In this document: positions 36,853 through 49,379 of the stretch, one piece after another
How the letters are laid out: the number at the start of each line of letters is the position of its first letter
Numbering within the stretch: position 1 is the first letter of the stretch
DNA from: Megachile rotundata
Taxonomy: Eukaryota; Arthropoda; Insecta; Hymenoptera; Megachilidae
Direction: 5' to 3'
DNA: 64,000 bases
NCBI RefSeq assembly: GCF_050947335.1
Contig: NC_134984.1
Span: 9,839,926 to 9,903,925, forward strand
Notes under the pieces: generated by a model
Seen by the model: the letters and a program-made list of their open reading frames with translations, nothing else
Told to the model about the DNA's origin: nothing
The model's database searches: none
Position numbers and translations under genes: made by a program

Positions 36853-38699
36853 ACTATATTAGAGATACTTTTTAACAGATTTCTATGTGTCAAGTAATTT
36901 TTATTACCACTATTGACTATCTCGTTATGTATTAACATTCAAGTTGTTATTATACAGTTTAAAAGATTGAAGTATCATTGTACACATAATATATGTACAG
37001 GGAAAGTGTAACAAAAGTTCTTAAAATTTCATTATAAAAATTAATGAAAAAAAAGAAACGGAGAAAATTCTTCTACTGTATTATAAGAATTTGAAAAATT
37101 AGCCACAATAATTTCGTATCAGTAACAAAGTTTCAGACCCAATTTTTCGACACCTTGTATATCACATATACGCATATATATGTATGTATGTATATATCGT
37201 TGTGGGCAACGTGTACGGTGATCGATAATCGAGGGTATAATCAAAAGGAATCATCAAAAATTATTTTCAGATTATCTAGGAATTAAGGGTGTGCTTTGAA
37301 ATATTTGCTTTTTGAATTCGCGGTGCAGACAATAATATTTCACGATCTCATGCACTTGTTATCACGCAACAAAACCAATAATATTTTTATGCATTTTAAT
37401 CCGTTGTTCAAAATTGTTTAGGATTACTCGTTAACTCTTCGTTTACTTTTGTCTGTGACAATAATTGTAATTAATAATAAGCTTTAGGATAATGAAAAAT
37501 GGCGAAGGATATTTATGTTTTCTAAGGAAAAATAACGTTCTGACGTTTTATAACTTAAAGCAATTTAAAGTTGGAAGAAGAAATTTATATCTAGATTTTT
37601 TTTAGAGGAATTTTCATTTTTAAATATTGCTGATCAGAGACTTGTCGATCATACACTGTTGACAATTATTTTAATTATTCTGATTGAATCGATGTTAAGA
37701 TCGAATAATAAAATGACAGTAACTCTTTTGCTGCTAATATAGTATCAATTTTGATATCTTTATTTAATCTCTAACAGAAAATTACACTGACAATAATCTT
37801 TTTTATATTTCATTATACAATGTGTGTTGACAAAAAGCTTTGTACTATGTATTTTAAGTACAGCTGATGTTACGTAAAACGAAGGGTTAACGACCGCCAT
37901 TACTGTGAATTACATGATAAAACACTTTCGTAGGAATTAAATAGGTATTAACGTAATTTAAAAATGGAATTCGATGAAATTTCATGAATTTTGAAATTAT
38001 TAATCCATTTCAGCTCAATAGATGTTATATTAGCTATTTAGGTACTTTTTCAAAACTACTATAATGATGTGGGGGACAACTAAAAATTCTTTCTAAGAAA
38101 ATTTCATTTCTGGATTTTTTAAGTTTTTGCGTTTCATACAATCAAATATTCTAGCAAATCAAATTTTTTTTTTAAAACGTGGAGTTGAAAAAACTTTGAC
38201 AAATCAAACTTTTTTTAGGACGTGAAGTTAACTTTTTTTTTGTTATAAATGGATCATTTAAATATAAAACATTCGATTTAAAATTAAATTATAATTAAAT
38301 TATCAGAAGAGTATAGTATGCAAAAATAATGCTTGTTTTCTTTCTGCAAAATTTACTCAATTAATTCAACTAATATATTCGCATTTGTGTAAAATAATTA
38401 CATTTGCATTCTATAGATCATTTTTAATAATTGATATCAATTTATTTAGGAAGTCTGGCAGGAAATTAGAAGCATATCATTCATAAATTAATTTGTGGCA
38501 ATAAATTTCAATGTAAAATTATTAAAATAGTTTTTTGCTGTTCTACAATGTTTTAGATTAAAAAATTTCTGAATTATGCAATTTTAATATTTATACAATT
38601 TCAAGTTTCTACATTTGTGTAGTAATAGATTTCTAAGTTATCAAATTTTCCAATTTCCAATTTATAAAGTTACCATATTTTTATAGTCTGAGATTTTGG
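36853..38699. other. Gene-free AT-rich stretch
   Basis: No coding potential, RNA gene or organised repeat was recognised. Short TATG and T-run microsatellites occur at 37160-37200 and 38160-38245. Confidence 0.45.
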
Positions 38700-39660
38700 A
38701 ATTTCTAATTTGTGAATTTATAAGTAACCAATTTCCTAAATTTTGTAGATTTCAAAACTTCAAAATTTCTAAATGTCTGCATAATTAAATTTCTAATGCC
38801 CGAATTCCTCAATAACCAAATTCCTAAATTTCCAAATTCATTTTCCGAGTTCTTCAATTTTCAAATTTCTAAATTTTCCAAATCCTAAATTTCCCTATTT
38901 CTAACTTTTTCAGTTCCTAAATTTTCCAATACTTAAATTTCTCAGTTCCTAAATTTTCAAATTTCCAAATTTCCAAATTCCCAAATTTCCTAATTCCTAA
39001 ATTTCCCAATTTCCCAATTTCCAAATTTCCAAATTTCCAAATTTCCAAATTTCCAAACTTCCAAATTTCCAAATTTCCAAATTTCCAAATTTCCAAATTT
39101 CCAAATTTCTAAATTTCCTAATTCCTAAATTTCCAAATTTCCAAATTTCCAAATTTCCAAATTTCCAAATTTCCAAATTTCCAAATTTCCAAATTTCCAA
39201 ATTTCTAAATTTCCCAATTTCTAAATTTCCAAATTTCTAAACTTCCAAATTTCTAAATTTCCCAATTTCTAAATTTCCAAATTTCCAAATTTCCAAATTT
39301 CCTAATTCCTAAATTTCCCAATTTCCCAATTTCTAAATTTCCCAATTTCCAAATTTCTAAATTTCCTAATTCCTAAATTTCCCAATTCCTAAATTTCCCA
39401 ATTTCTAAATTTCCCAATTTCTAAATTTCCAAATTTCTAAACTTCCAAATTCCTAAATTTCCCAATTTCTAACCTTCCCAATTCCTAAATTTCGACATTC
39501 TCTTAACTTTCCCAATTTCTAAACTTCCCAATTCCTAAATTTTCCAATTTCTAAATTTTCCAATTCCTAAATTTCCACATTCCTAACATTCTAAATTCCC
39601 AAATTTTTAATTTCCAAAATCTCTGAATATCCAAATATTAAAATTTCTTACTTTAAAACA
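38700..39660. repeat. AAATTTCC minisatellite array (C-rich on + strand)
   Basis: The 8-bp unit AAATTTCC is near-perfect at 39010-39115 and 39125-39205, with variant units (TTCCTAATTCC, TTTCCCAATTTCT) on either side grading into decayed sequence. The minus strand reads GGAAATTT. The 67-codon open frame on the minus strand (39197 down to 38997) is a repeat artefact. Confidence 0.95.
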
Positions 39661-40614
39661 TCTGTCACAACAGCATCTCTGCTAATTTACAATCAATAAA
39701 TACTCTCCATTAATATATTTCGTACAATATTACACATTATCTATTAATTTCCTTAATTCATGTCTCTAGTCCATTACTTTAACCACAACTTTTCAACTAG
39801 ACTTCCAATAAATCCTCTAAACAATCATTAAAGAAAGCAAAAATAAAATTTGCATCGTAAGCAATAGAAACGTATCACATATCACTAAAAAATTGATTAA
39901 AATTAAAAAAAATTTCGAGTCGTAAAAACGGGCTGAAATGGTTTAATCTTCCTCGTCGATTACAGACGATTTCATTCGTTACGTTGAAACTGTGTTACGT
40001 TTTTGTAATAGTTTATGGCGGATGTAATATTAATGACAATACGGATAGTTAATGATAGAGTCACGATTGCTTGTTCGACAATAATCACTGCAATCGTAAC
40101 TCTAATACGGACAATAATACAACGTATTTTGAGCACATTCGCATTTTTATGGCATCATCTATTCATACCACTTTCGTTTTCAGTGAAAAGCCGGAAATTT
40201 TAATGACAACTTGTTATTTGTTGATTACGTTGATCGTTTGAGTGTTGTGCGGAACGATCGGTGATTACGTTAACGGAAGAAAGTCGCGTATCCGGTAAGC
40301 ATCGGAAAAACACGAAAGTTTCTCAGTTTAATCGTTGCTTTGCATCGGACATGTTTAATAAATATGACATAATAAACTTGTGGTAGAGTGGAGTCATTTT
40401 ATCCCGCGAAATAATGATGGATATTTGTCATCAAATATTTAATTGATACAGTGTGTAAGTAGGCAAGAAACGATGGAAAACTTTAATGTTATCGTAGTAT
40501 TTTTCATAATATATTTTTGTGGAATGGAAATACACTGAAGGGATGAAAATGGAGGATACATGAACAAAATGGACGATGGAAATTATAAACGTTCTGTTCA
40601 TATAGCGATGTTTT
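39661..40614. other. Gene-free stretch with a GC-richer patch
   Basis: Positions 39940-40330 are less AT-rich than the surroundings and show a 62-codon + strand frame (40015-40203) with no family resemblance and no splice context. Nothing else was recognised. Confidence 0.4.
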
Positions 40615-40890
40615 GAAATATATCAATTTTGAGGTTAATAAATTCGATGAAATTGGGACATTTTCAAAATAAATTTTGAAGTCGACAAATACGGTGAAAT
40701 AGCGACATTTCGAAATGAATAAATTTTGAAGTGAACGAATACGATGAAATAAGGCCATTTTGAAAATAAATAAATAAATAAATTTTGGAGCAAACAAATA
40801 CTATAAAATAAGGCCATTTTGAAAATAAATAAATAAATAAATTTTGAAGTAAAAAAATACGATGAAATAGCGGCATTTTGAAATAATAAT
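40615..40890. repeat. Tandem repeat, unit ~50-60 bp with TAAA expansions
   Basis: About five copies of AATTTTGAAGT..ACAAATACGATGAAATAAGGCCATTTTGAAAATAAA differ in the number of internal TAAA units. Two adjacent copies at 40751 and 40810 are 59 bases apart and nearly identical. Confidence 0.85.
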
Positions 40891-41149
40891 TATTAACCCT
40901 CTGTTGCTAGATATTTTCAGTTTGAGAATAATTTTTGATTTCTCACAAGTTGAACATTGATAAAGAAATAATAATGAACATTTCTTTGCTAAAAGAATTT
41001 ATGATATTGCAAGTTTGGAATATTTTGAGAAGGTATGAAAATTGAGAAATATTTTTGAGAATATAAGATCTGCAATTTGTGTAATAAAGTATAAGGATTT
41101 CATTGTATACTATATTTACAACAGAATGCAATGAAAGAATGGAAGATAT

Positions 41150-41930
41150 GAATCAAATTTTTGTTGCAATAATCAATACTGTGAAGTATTGAAAGAGTAT
41201 TTTAATATTAGAAAGACAGAATAAGAAAATTACGAACACTTGGAATAATAGAATAATGGGTCTATTAAAATATTATTAGCAATGAAATATTGCAATATTT
41301 AAATTTCAAAGAGATTGGATAACAACTACCAATACTGTAAAGTATGGAGTGTGTTATAATACTCAGAACACGAAATAAATAACTTGCAAAATATTCTTTG
41401 AAGTAACAGAGCAATGAAATATCACTATTTCAAAGAAACTATATAGTAACTACCAATACTGCAAAGTATGGAGACTGTTATAATACTAAAAACACAAAAT
41501 AATTTGCTAACTATTCATTGAAAGAGTAATGAAATTATTAGAATATTAATAATATTTCAAAGAAACTACATAGTAATTGCCAGTACTGGAAAGTATTGAA
41601 AGTATTATAATAGTCATAAACTTCATACTCTTCATTGAAATAATAGAATAATAAAATTATCAAAATGAAATATTAAAACGTCAAAGAAAGTACATACCGG
41701 TTACTAGTACTGGAAAGTATTGAAAGTATTGAAAGTATTATTATAAGATAGAAGAAATTGAAAGTATTACTATAAGTTAAAAAAAAAAAAATAACAAACT
41801 CTTCATAAAAATAACACAATAATAAAATGATCAAAATTTCGAAGAAAGTACATCTACCAATACTGAGAATTATTAAAAATGTATAACAATATGAAACAAA
41901 GATAAGCAAATAAACTTTTCATCAAAACAA
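41150..41930. repeat. Degenerate tandem repeat, unit ~125 bp
   Basis: The landmark (A/G)TACTG..AAGTAT recurs at about 41175, 41331, 41455, 41582, 41706 and 41859. Each copy also contains TTTCAAAGAAACTA..TAGTAAC and AATAATGAAAT words. There are about six copies, with small internal duplications of GTATTGAAA. Confidence 0.75.
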
Positions 41931-42648
41931 TGCAATAACTACCGAAATAAACCTTGACATAATAACAATTATAAGAAAATAGATAACTACTAACAGTAGT
42001 AACAAACAACTACTAACAAATAACTACTAATGGCAGTAATTAAAATACAAATAGAATGACTTAATAACAATTTAATGACTATACAATAATATTGAACCAA
42101 CATAAGGACAATAAAATGGAAGAACCACAATACGTAAACAAAATGGCGACTCTGCTCTATCCACAACTGATCGCAAATGATTCCTCGAAATCGTGGCTCA
42201 CACAACACTACGCGAAAATTACTAATAACATTACCATTGCATTGAAGTAGTAACTGGCCTAACGTTTATTCGCGTTAACCATTGTCAGATCAAAAGATTC
42301 AACTCGAGATTATACATTCACTATAATCATTACGAAAGATACTTAGGATAAGTTCTAATGCTGTTCGAACAATAATACTGATATATTTATATGAATATAA
42401 ATATATAGCACCGATAATAATTTACGACAATAAAGAGAGAAAATATGAAAAACGGGGTGGACCAAAAGTAGTGCGGCGGGAAATTCGAAACGTTTTGATT
42501 CAATATATTGAAATCGATTAAATAAATACAAGTAACCTTTTTATAATATGATGTTTACGACATTGTTGCGAAGTTTTGAAATTCTTTAAGTGGACATTCT
42601 TCAAATTTTCACAATTTGAAATTGTGAGAGTAATTCACTTTTAAAATA
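41931..42648. other. Gene-free stretch
   Basis: This is moderately complex AT-rich sequence without a recognised gene. AAAATGGCGACTC at about 42138 resembles a YY1-type core but is not conclusive. Confidence 0.4.
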
Positions 42649-43152
42649 TAAGGTGAAGTGGGGTAAGTGCAGACTGGTTTTTGTAAAGCTGGTATTTAAG
42701 CGTAAGTATTTTCAGTCTGCTATGTAAATACTTAACGCTGTCGATATCGAACGCTTTGCACAATTACTACTATTTAATTAATATTAACTAGGACCTTAAT
42801 TTTCCTTGTACATTTTGATTTTGATAGGAAATTGTTTAAAATGTCGACTACTCTGCACTTTCCCCGAAAATGGAGTAAGAGCGTAACTTGAAGTTAAATA
42901 CTTTGAAACTTTATTTCATGTGCAATGGGGCAAGAGCAGAATTATTAACAAATCTGCTATAAAATGCTTTTTACTGCATTATGCAAGTACTCTATACTGC
43001 AAACAAGTGCTCTTAGCTGAAATATAAAAGGGGATATAGTGAAACAAAACAAGGAAACAAATATACTAAATGGAGAAATTTCGCTCATATTGTAATAAAA
43101 ATAGCCTGTATACGCACATGCCCCGTTTACGAACTTACTCCACTTCACCTTA
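42649..43152. mobile_element. MITE with AGGTGAAGTGG ends and TA duplication
   Basis: The left end is TA|AGGTGAAGTGGGGTAAGT. The right end, inverted, is TA|AGGTGAAGTGGAGTAAGT. TA duplications and 17 of 18 identical terminal bases fit a Tc1/mariner-type non-autonomous element. Internal GTGGGGTAAG-like words (GCAATGGGGCAAGAGC, AAAATGGAGTAAGAGC) look like diverged subterminal repeats. No coding sequence remains. Confidence 0.82.
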
Positions 43153-44064
43153 ATACAATCAGTAAACTGTGGAAATTTGGAAAATGTTAGTTAGTTAATT
43201 CACTTCAATAATACAGTGAAAACTTGAAGAAAGTTAGTAAATAATATAACTATGGGAAAAATTGGGCAGTATGTAATTTAATTATGGAGGAAATTAGTTA
43301 ATTCATTTTAGAACGTTTATGGACTTTACGTTTATAAATTTTTTAATATAATAATTATTACACAGTTTAAATGTTATTGATAAGACTTGAGATGAATTTT
43401 GATATATTCTACAGTTTGTAGAATGTCATGAATTTTTAAAGTCATTTAAATTATTTAAAATTTGAGTGTTTCTTATCAGTTTTCTAAGATTGTATTTATC
43501 CTTTTTTCATTAACGTATTGTTAAATTTCGTTTGCATTATAGATTTGCATAGATTTCGTACTATTTAAATATTTATTAAACGACAGTATTTTAGTCTTGT
43601 ATAACACAATTTCCGGTTTGTAAGAAGGTTATTTGTATTACAATACATATTTTAGAAATCAATATATTCAGTTAGGTTTGTCAGGATTTTTGCGGTCACT
43701 TTTTTTGGTGCACCCTGTATCGCTTTAACCTGTTAACTGATTGTGAGACATTTTTCGATGTAGAAGAAGTTATTTCTTTCCCAAACGCGCAATAAAAGAA
43801 TGAATAAAGAAAATTTCATTTATTTTATATATGATATGTGATAACATAAATTATTGTGTGATTATGTTAATGTGGATAAAATTGAACTCGTAAAGGTAAT
43901 TGATTTTATAGTTTTTAATTTGAGTTAGAAAAAATATTAGACGAGTTCGTAAGAAGAAAGGATAATAATGTTGTTAACTTATTATCACTATTTTATTTAT
44001 TTTTTTGTTTTTATTATGAAGTATTCAACGCTGTTTCATTCAGTGTTGTGTACTTATTTGAGAT

Positions 44065-44673
44065 CAGCGATGGGCAGTGGTGTGTTTGTGGACATTAGGG
44101 CGTAGTCAATTACCCAAAATTTGGAAAAGTATCTTGGAAATTTAACAATTAGGAAATTTGAGAATTTGAAAATTACCAGTTTCCGAATTTCTAAATTTTT
44201 TAATTTCTCAATTTCTAAATTTCTACATTTCTGAATTTCCAAGTTTCTAAATTTCTGTATTCCCAAATTTCTAAATTCACAAATATCTAAATTTCTAAAT
44301 TTCTAGGTTTATAGATTTGTGAATACATAAATTAACATAATTATAATTTGTACATTTAGAGGTTTAAGAATTTGGCAGTAAAGTTTGAACTTTCAAAATT
44401 CCTAAGGTCTTAAGTTCTTAAGTTCCTAAATTTCCAAATTTCCAAATTATCGAATTATGAAATTATGAAATTATGAAATTATGAAATTATGAAATTATGA
44501 AATTATCAAATTATCAAATTACCAAATTATCAAATCATCAAATCATCAAATTACCAAATTATCAAATTATCAAATCATCAAATTATCAAATTATCAAATT
44601 CTCAAATTATCAAATCATCAAATTATCAAATTATCACGATTTCTAAACTGACTACTCAATCTGCCCATCACTG
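44065..44673. mobile_element. hAT-like non-autonomous element carrying repeat arrays
   Basis: The ends CAGCGATGGGCAG (44065-44077) and, inverted, CAGTGATGGGCAG (44661-44673) match at 12 of 13 positions and have the CAG.G.TGGGCA form typical of hAT termini. No clear 8-bp target duplication is visible, which lowers certainty. The interior consists almost wholly of AAATTTCC-type units and an AAATTATC array. Confidence 0.6.
44150..44640. repeat. AAATTTCC-type and AAATTATG/AAATTATC arrays
   Basis: The first half (44150-44300) has decayed AAATTTCT/AAATTTCC units. After a spacer, 44440-44640 is a clean run of GAAATTAT then CAAATTAT/CAAATCAT, again 8-bp units. It lies within the hAT-like ends at 44065-44673. 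Confidence 0.88.
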
Positions 44674-45261
44674 TAATATCCAAAATCATCCAAACAAACA
44701 AACCAAAAAAAAAAAATCATCCAAGAAATGAATCATTAGATACAAATGACAAGTTAACTCATCTTCCCCTAGTTAACAGGATAAATAACGATTAGCTTCT
44801 ACATGTATGTATAGTAAATGTTGCTGGTTCATACACGCCGTTTACATGTTAAGAAACAGTGAATAAAGATTGAAGGTTGCATTTAGCATTGTGAGAATGA
44901 TTATTTTTAATCATTATTTTTAATCTGTAGTAACAAACAAATCTGTGAAAATAGCGACTATTTATACACGATAGTCCAAATGATGTTAAAAATCGGTTAT
45001 GTTTTCCGATCTTCAGAAATCGGTTATGTTTTCTAAGCATAATTAATTTCTTGTAGAGAATGTTGAAGCTTCTTACAGAAAACGTTACATTTGAATTTAT
45101 TTATGTAGTAAATACAAAAATAAATCTATTGTGTGTGTTGATTACCTTTTGCAGTTCTAGATGCTTAAAATAATAGAAGAAAAGAAGTTAATAATTAATA
45201 GAAATTTTAAAAAGATTTCGTATTCTCAAGTTTGTGTGAACTTGAATTACGAAGATTTTAA

Positions 45262-45577
45262 CCAGTTAAGTGTGTTTGACGACTATATCCGTCATGGAGA
45301 TGTGGCAGAATTTTGTGTCATGACGACTATATCCGTCATGCGTAAAATTTTGTCACAATTTGATATTGAAATTGTAATTTTGGCGAAAACTAAATTATAT
45401 TCGTAAATTGTAATATGTTTAAAATGTTTAGAGGTCAACACGAAATGAAATAAGCAAATAAAAAGCGTAAATGATTTGAGATGGATTCATAAATTCTTGA
45501 GAGCTAACTCGTCATCGCTTGATTATCGCGACACACACTGGTGCGCGCTTTGCAAAAAGATCGCCGCAATTAACTGG
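45262..45577. mobile_element. TTAA-type MITE with 16-bp perfect inverted ends
   Basis: GATTTTAACCAGTTAA at 45254-45269 and its exact inverse at 45570-45585 enclose the element. The TTAA inside each serves as target site (45258-45261, 45578-45581). Internally the 20-mer TGACGACTATATCCGTCATG occurs twice, at 45277 and 45321, and is itself partly palindromic (ATGACG/CGTCAT). A short + strand open frame across the left half is not credible as a gene. Confidence 0.75.
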
Positions 45578-45771
45578 TTAAAATCTCAATACATCAATAC
45601 ATGTATAATTTTAATATATCAATACATGTATTGATAATTTTAATATCATTATTTTAATGTGTAGAAAATAAATGTTTATGTGATTGTTAACTGAATTTTT
45701 ATTTTAAACTTTATTGTGTGTGTTAATGTATTTATCGTTATAATATACATATATATTGAAATTGTTAATAA

Positions 45772-45923
45772 TAACCCTTTAAGTTACAGAAAATTAATTT
45801 ACAAATGATTTTAACGAAACTTTTATTTGAAGTTTATTGAATTTCATTTCTTACAAAGTAATGAAATTTTTTATACAAAATATAATAATTTAATATTTGA
45901 AATTTTTGGTACTTGAAGGGTTA
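45772..45923. mobile_element. Small inverted-repeat element, TAACCCTT ends
   Basis: The left end TAACCCTTTAAGTTAC and the right end, inverted, TAACCCTTCAAGTACC match at 13 of 16. Flanking TTAA is decayed (ATAA, TTAG). The element is about 150 bases long and non-coding. Confidence 0.45.
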
Positions 45924-48139
45924 GAATTTTATGTTGAATGCGTTATGTAAAATCAAAAAAGTTGAGCGTTAAACACATGATGTAAGGAAAACATTGTCAT
46001 GTTAGTAAAATTGATTTTTGAAAGTGTTTGTCGCTTACATTCTGCTTTCAATTTTTTGACTTCATAAGTTGTAAGAAGAAATTTCTACAATTTATGTATT
46101 CGATGTATAAGCGTCGCATATAAATATTAGAAGAAATATTTAAGGGCGCAATTGTGTATCGTGTGATATTTCGAAAGTGCTTGAAGTATATATTTATGCA
46201 CGAAGATGAGAAAGTACTACTTTTACTTATTATTATATCATATTCATTTGTTCCTTTCGTAAAATGACGCATATAAAATTGTTTCCAAATCTATGTTATA
46301 CTTTACATACATTCTTTACCTTTTAATTATGAAACGTGAATACAAATAATATGAAATACATGTTAAATTAAAAACGTTTTTGTAAAATTAACTTACTTCG
46401 TAAACGTATTTGTGAGTGAACACATGTTCACGTATAAAAAATTCACACATTTAAATCGATAAAGACATCTGAGAAAATTCATATGTATAGCTACTTTAAC
46501 TACCAAAAGTAACGAATATATTGTAATACTAGATGTTCTATTGTTGAAAATACACAAAGTGAAATATTCAATTTATATAACATATACTGTGCAGTTTACG
46601 TAACATAACCTATACAGTTGAAAAATTGTAATTTCACATAAATTGTAAACAAACTGTTGGTAAATTAGACTGAAAAGTTGTAACTCTTTATTCCTAAATT
46701 TATTATTTATTAATTTATTAATCAATTATTATAAATGTATTAATGTATGTCATTTCATAAGTAACAGATGCTTTATTTAAATTTTAAACGTTTTTAGTGT
46801 AAAAAAAAATGTGTGTAACACGACAGTGCAAAAATGAATATGCATTCTAATTCGATTTTCTAATATTCTTTTAATATTAAAATTATAATTAGCAATTCTA
46901 ATATTCTTGAAAACTACGATTTTTACGAAGAAGTGCAATTCTTGTTTGTTTTACAATATAAATGTGGGTCATCTATGTTCTTATAGGCGCTGACAGCCTG
47001 TTATTTATTAAGTCACTGATACAGGAAGTCGACCTAAGTCGACCTAACCTCATTTCTTTTAGAAGGGTAAAAGAAAGTCTATTACATATTAGTTTCCGTT
47101 ACATATTTAAATATATATTTTTAAAACAAGTTTGAAGAAAATCTTCTTGCGTTTACGGAGTAAGAGTTAATTTTATTAAAATAATAATTAATTTTATTAA
47201 AATATTAGAATACCTCTTCTGTCGTTAATAAAATTACTGAAATTACCATCAATTTTAGTGACATTCCATGAAAAGTTAAAGAAATATAAATTTATTTAAA
47301 ACATGTTTTTAATCACATCATTTTACAGTTAAAGAAACCATTTTCCTCTTCTTTTATAGAAAGTGAACAAACATACAAATTACTTCGTATACGTCAATAC
47401 TATTCCTCTTTAAAATAAGAAAAATTCAATTGGAATAAAGTATAAGTGTAATAAATATTACAATTTTAATATTGGATTCAAAATTCCAAATATGAAATGT
47501 AATAAACTGTCTGTATTAAAAAAACAGTCTGTTCATTTTAAAAATAAGAAGCAAATTTTTCGAGAAAAATTCTCTCTAAAGGTATGAGTGTTTTATGAAA
47601 GATAATCTTAGTTTAATAAAAAATTGTGCTTCTTGTATATTGTTATTTATTCAGTAGTGTTTTTAATACTATTTAATAATTAGTCGTTGTTACTATTACA
47701 CTCCTGCTTATGAACTGTTTATTGTATTCGATCGTAAAATAATTTACCATGCATGCATAGTGTTACTAGGACTTTTGTCAAGGTTATAGGGACTTTAAAC
47801 AATTGTTTCAATAGGAAAATTGTAGGGTATTTCTAAATTTTTAAATCGGTAGCTTTTGTAGGAATGGCGACTTGATTACTGTGGTTTTTCCTAGGGAAAA
47901 TGGAGGAATACAGTAAAAGTTATACAAGTTAATATAATATGTAATTATTCTCAAGTAATAAATTGCATGACAAAATTTTCCCCTAGATTGCCATTTCCTC
48001 TAGGAAAGTCAGCACATATGATACTATACTTATTTTAATAATTTTTTAACTCTACCTAATTATGCTAATTATCTTTAATTAATTTCTGACTTAACTTTCA
48101 CTATTTATTATTAATATATCGAGTACCTTGAGATATTAA
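45924..48139. other. Gene-free AT-rich stretch
   Basis: No gene, RNA or organised repeat was recognised. Only a short GTCGACCTAA duplication occurs at about 47030. Confidence 0.45.
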
Positions 48140-48255
48140 CACCTTGACTGTTACAAATATTTAAAATCAATCTTTTACATAATACTTCGATTTCAAATAA
48201 GAAGTACTCATGAAACTTGAATAATATCCTTATCAATTTGTATTGTAACAACGTG
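48140..48255. mobile_element. Short TTAA-flanked inverted-repeat element
   Basis: TTAA (48136-48139) precedes CACCTTGACTGTTACAA. TTAA (48256-48259) follows an end that reads inward CACGTTGTTACAA. The CAC.TTG start is close to the CACGTTGAC ends of the 35889-36216 element. It is a 116-base non-coding relic. Confidence 0.5.
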
Positions 48256-48259
48256 TTAA

Positions 48260-49094
48260 AAAAATTATTGAATTAAATAAAAGAATATTTCGAAAATCAA
48301 AATCATGTTATTATAACGTACTTGAATCAGACAAAGATTGTCAATGATTCAATCAAAAAGCAATTAATTAATTTACAATTACTACAATTAATTTCAATTC
48401 AATTAAAAAACTCGTATTCAATATTATAATTGATTCAAGTTTCTTATTTTTTCAGAAATTATATGCAAAGAAGTAGCAATAATTAAGACTAGATTAATAC
48501 CAAACTTGGTTACTAATAATTTTTTTAATCATTCTTAATTAAAATCGTAAATCAAAACGTACTTTGTTCAGTCACATAAAAAGTCACCTGCGATGAATCT
48601 GTATCACAGGTGCCTTCTTGTGTGCCACAAATATTTTATATTTCGATTAATTTCGCAATTGTGGACGCGTATCCGGCGTGCGTGTGCGTGAGCGTATGTA
48701 TACTCGCGTGTGTGTGTACATATACATAAAGTTATTCGTTGTTAGCGACTTCTAACAATAATAGCTTTAATACTGGATGGCGAGAGTACCAAAAGTATGA
48801 TATACATACTTATATATACGTATATATATACATATTATTATATAAAATTTAATCGATCCTAGCGTATCGAGATTGACAATATTAACGTTGATCGGGTTTA
48901 TTGTTTAACAGACAATAATTAAGTATTTGTTAAGGGTATTCAAGAACTAGATTAACACGTGAGTCAAAAAGAATCTGCTCTTCCGTGCTGTGCATCAAAG
49001 TACACGATTCTAGTGTTAACGATTTCACACGATTCACGTTATTGCAATTTTCGATTTTGATCATCTGCGCTTTGTTTTATCGATGATACTGTCG
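48260..49094. other. Gene-free stretch with dinucleotide repeats
   Basis: GT-rich and TA-rich microsatellite-like tracts lie at 48675-48730 and 48805-48845. Positions 48580-49060 are slightly GC-richer, with no open frame of note. Confidence 0.4.
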
Positions 49095-49379
49095 CAACAT
49101 TTAACCCTTCATACAATATGGCTACTTCTTTGAAACTTCAAAACAAAATGGTTCCATGATTTGATGATTCAAAATTTTTCTTACTGTTACAATTTATTTA
49201 TGAATGTATAATTTGATATTGTTAACAATATCTATAAATATAATTAGACATTACTGATAATATCTAGCATCACAATTTTGTAAGAAAGTGTCATCGAATT
49301 TTGAGGTTAGGTTAAAAACTGTTAATATTGAATTTATATTACTTTAACTTCATAGTACCATTTTAAGGGTTAAATGTTG
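49095..49379. mobile_element. Inverted-repeat element with TTAACCCTT core ends
   Basis: CAACATTTAACCCTT (49095-49109) and its exact inverse (49365-49379) bound a 285-bp non-coding unit. The match extends outward imperfectly (TCGATG on both sides), so either the element is slightly longer or it is a TTAA insertion into an already inverted site. Confidence 0.65.

Noticed and set aside
38997..39210. CRISPR-like regular array
   Set aside because: The units are contiguous 8-mers without spacers, in an insect-type nuclear context; this is a minisatellite.
45161..45406. 81-codon + strand open frame
   Set aside because: It crosses the left boundary of a TTAA element and reads through its duplicated 20-mer; no family resemblance.
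48953..49020. Inverted TTAACAC pair as another TTAA element
   Set aside because: Only the first seven bases match and the unit is under 70 bases; this is too weak in AT-rich DNA.
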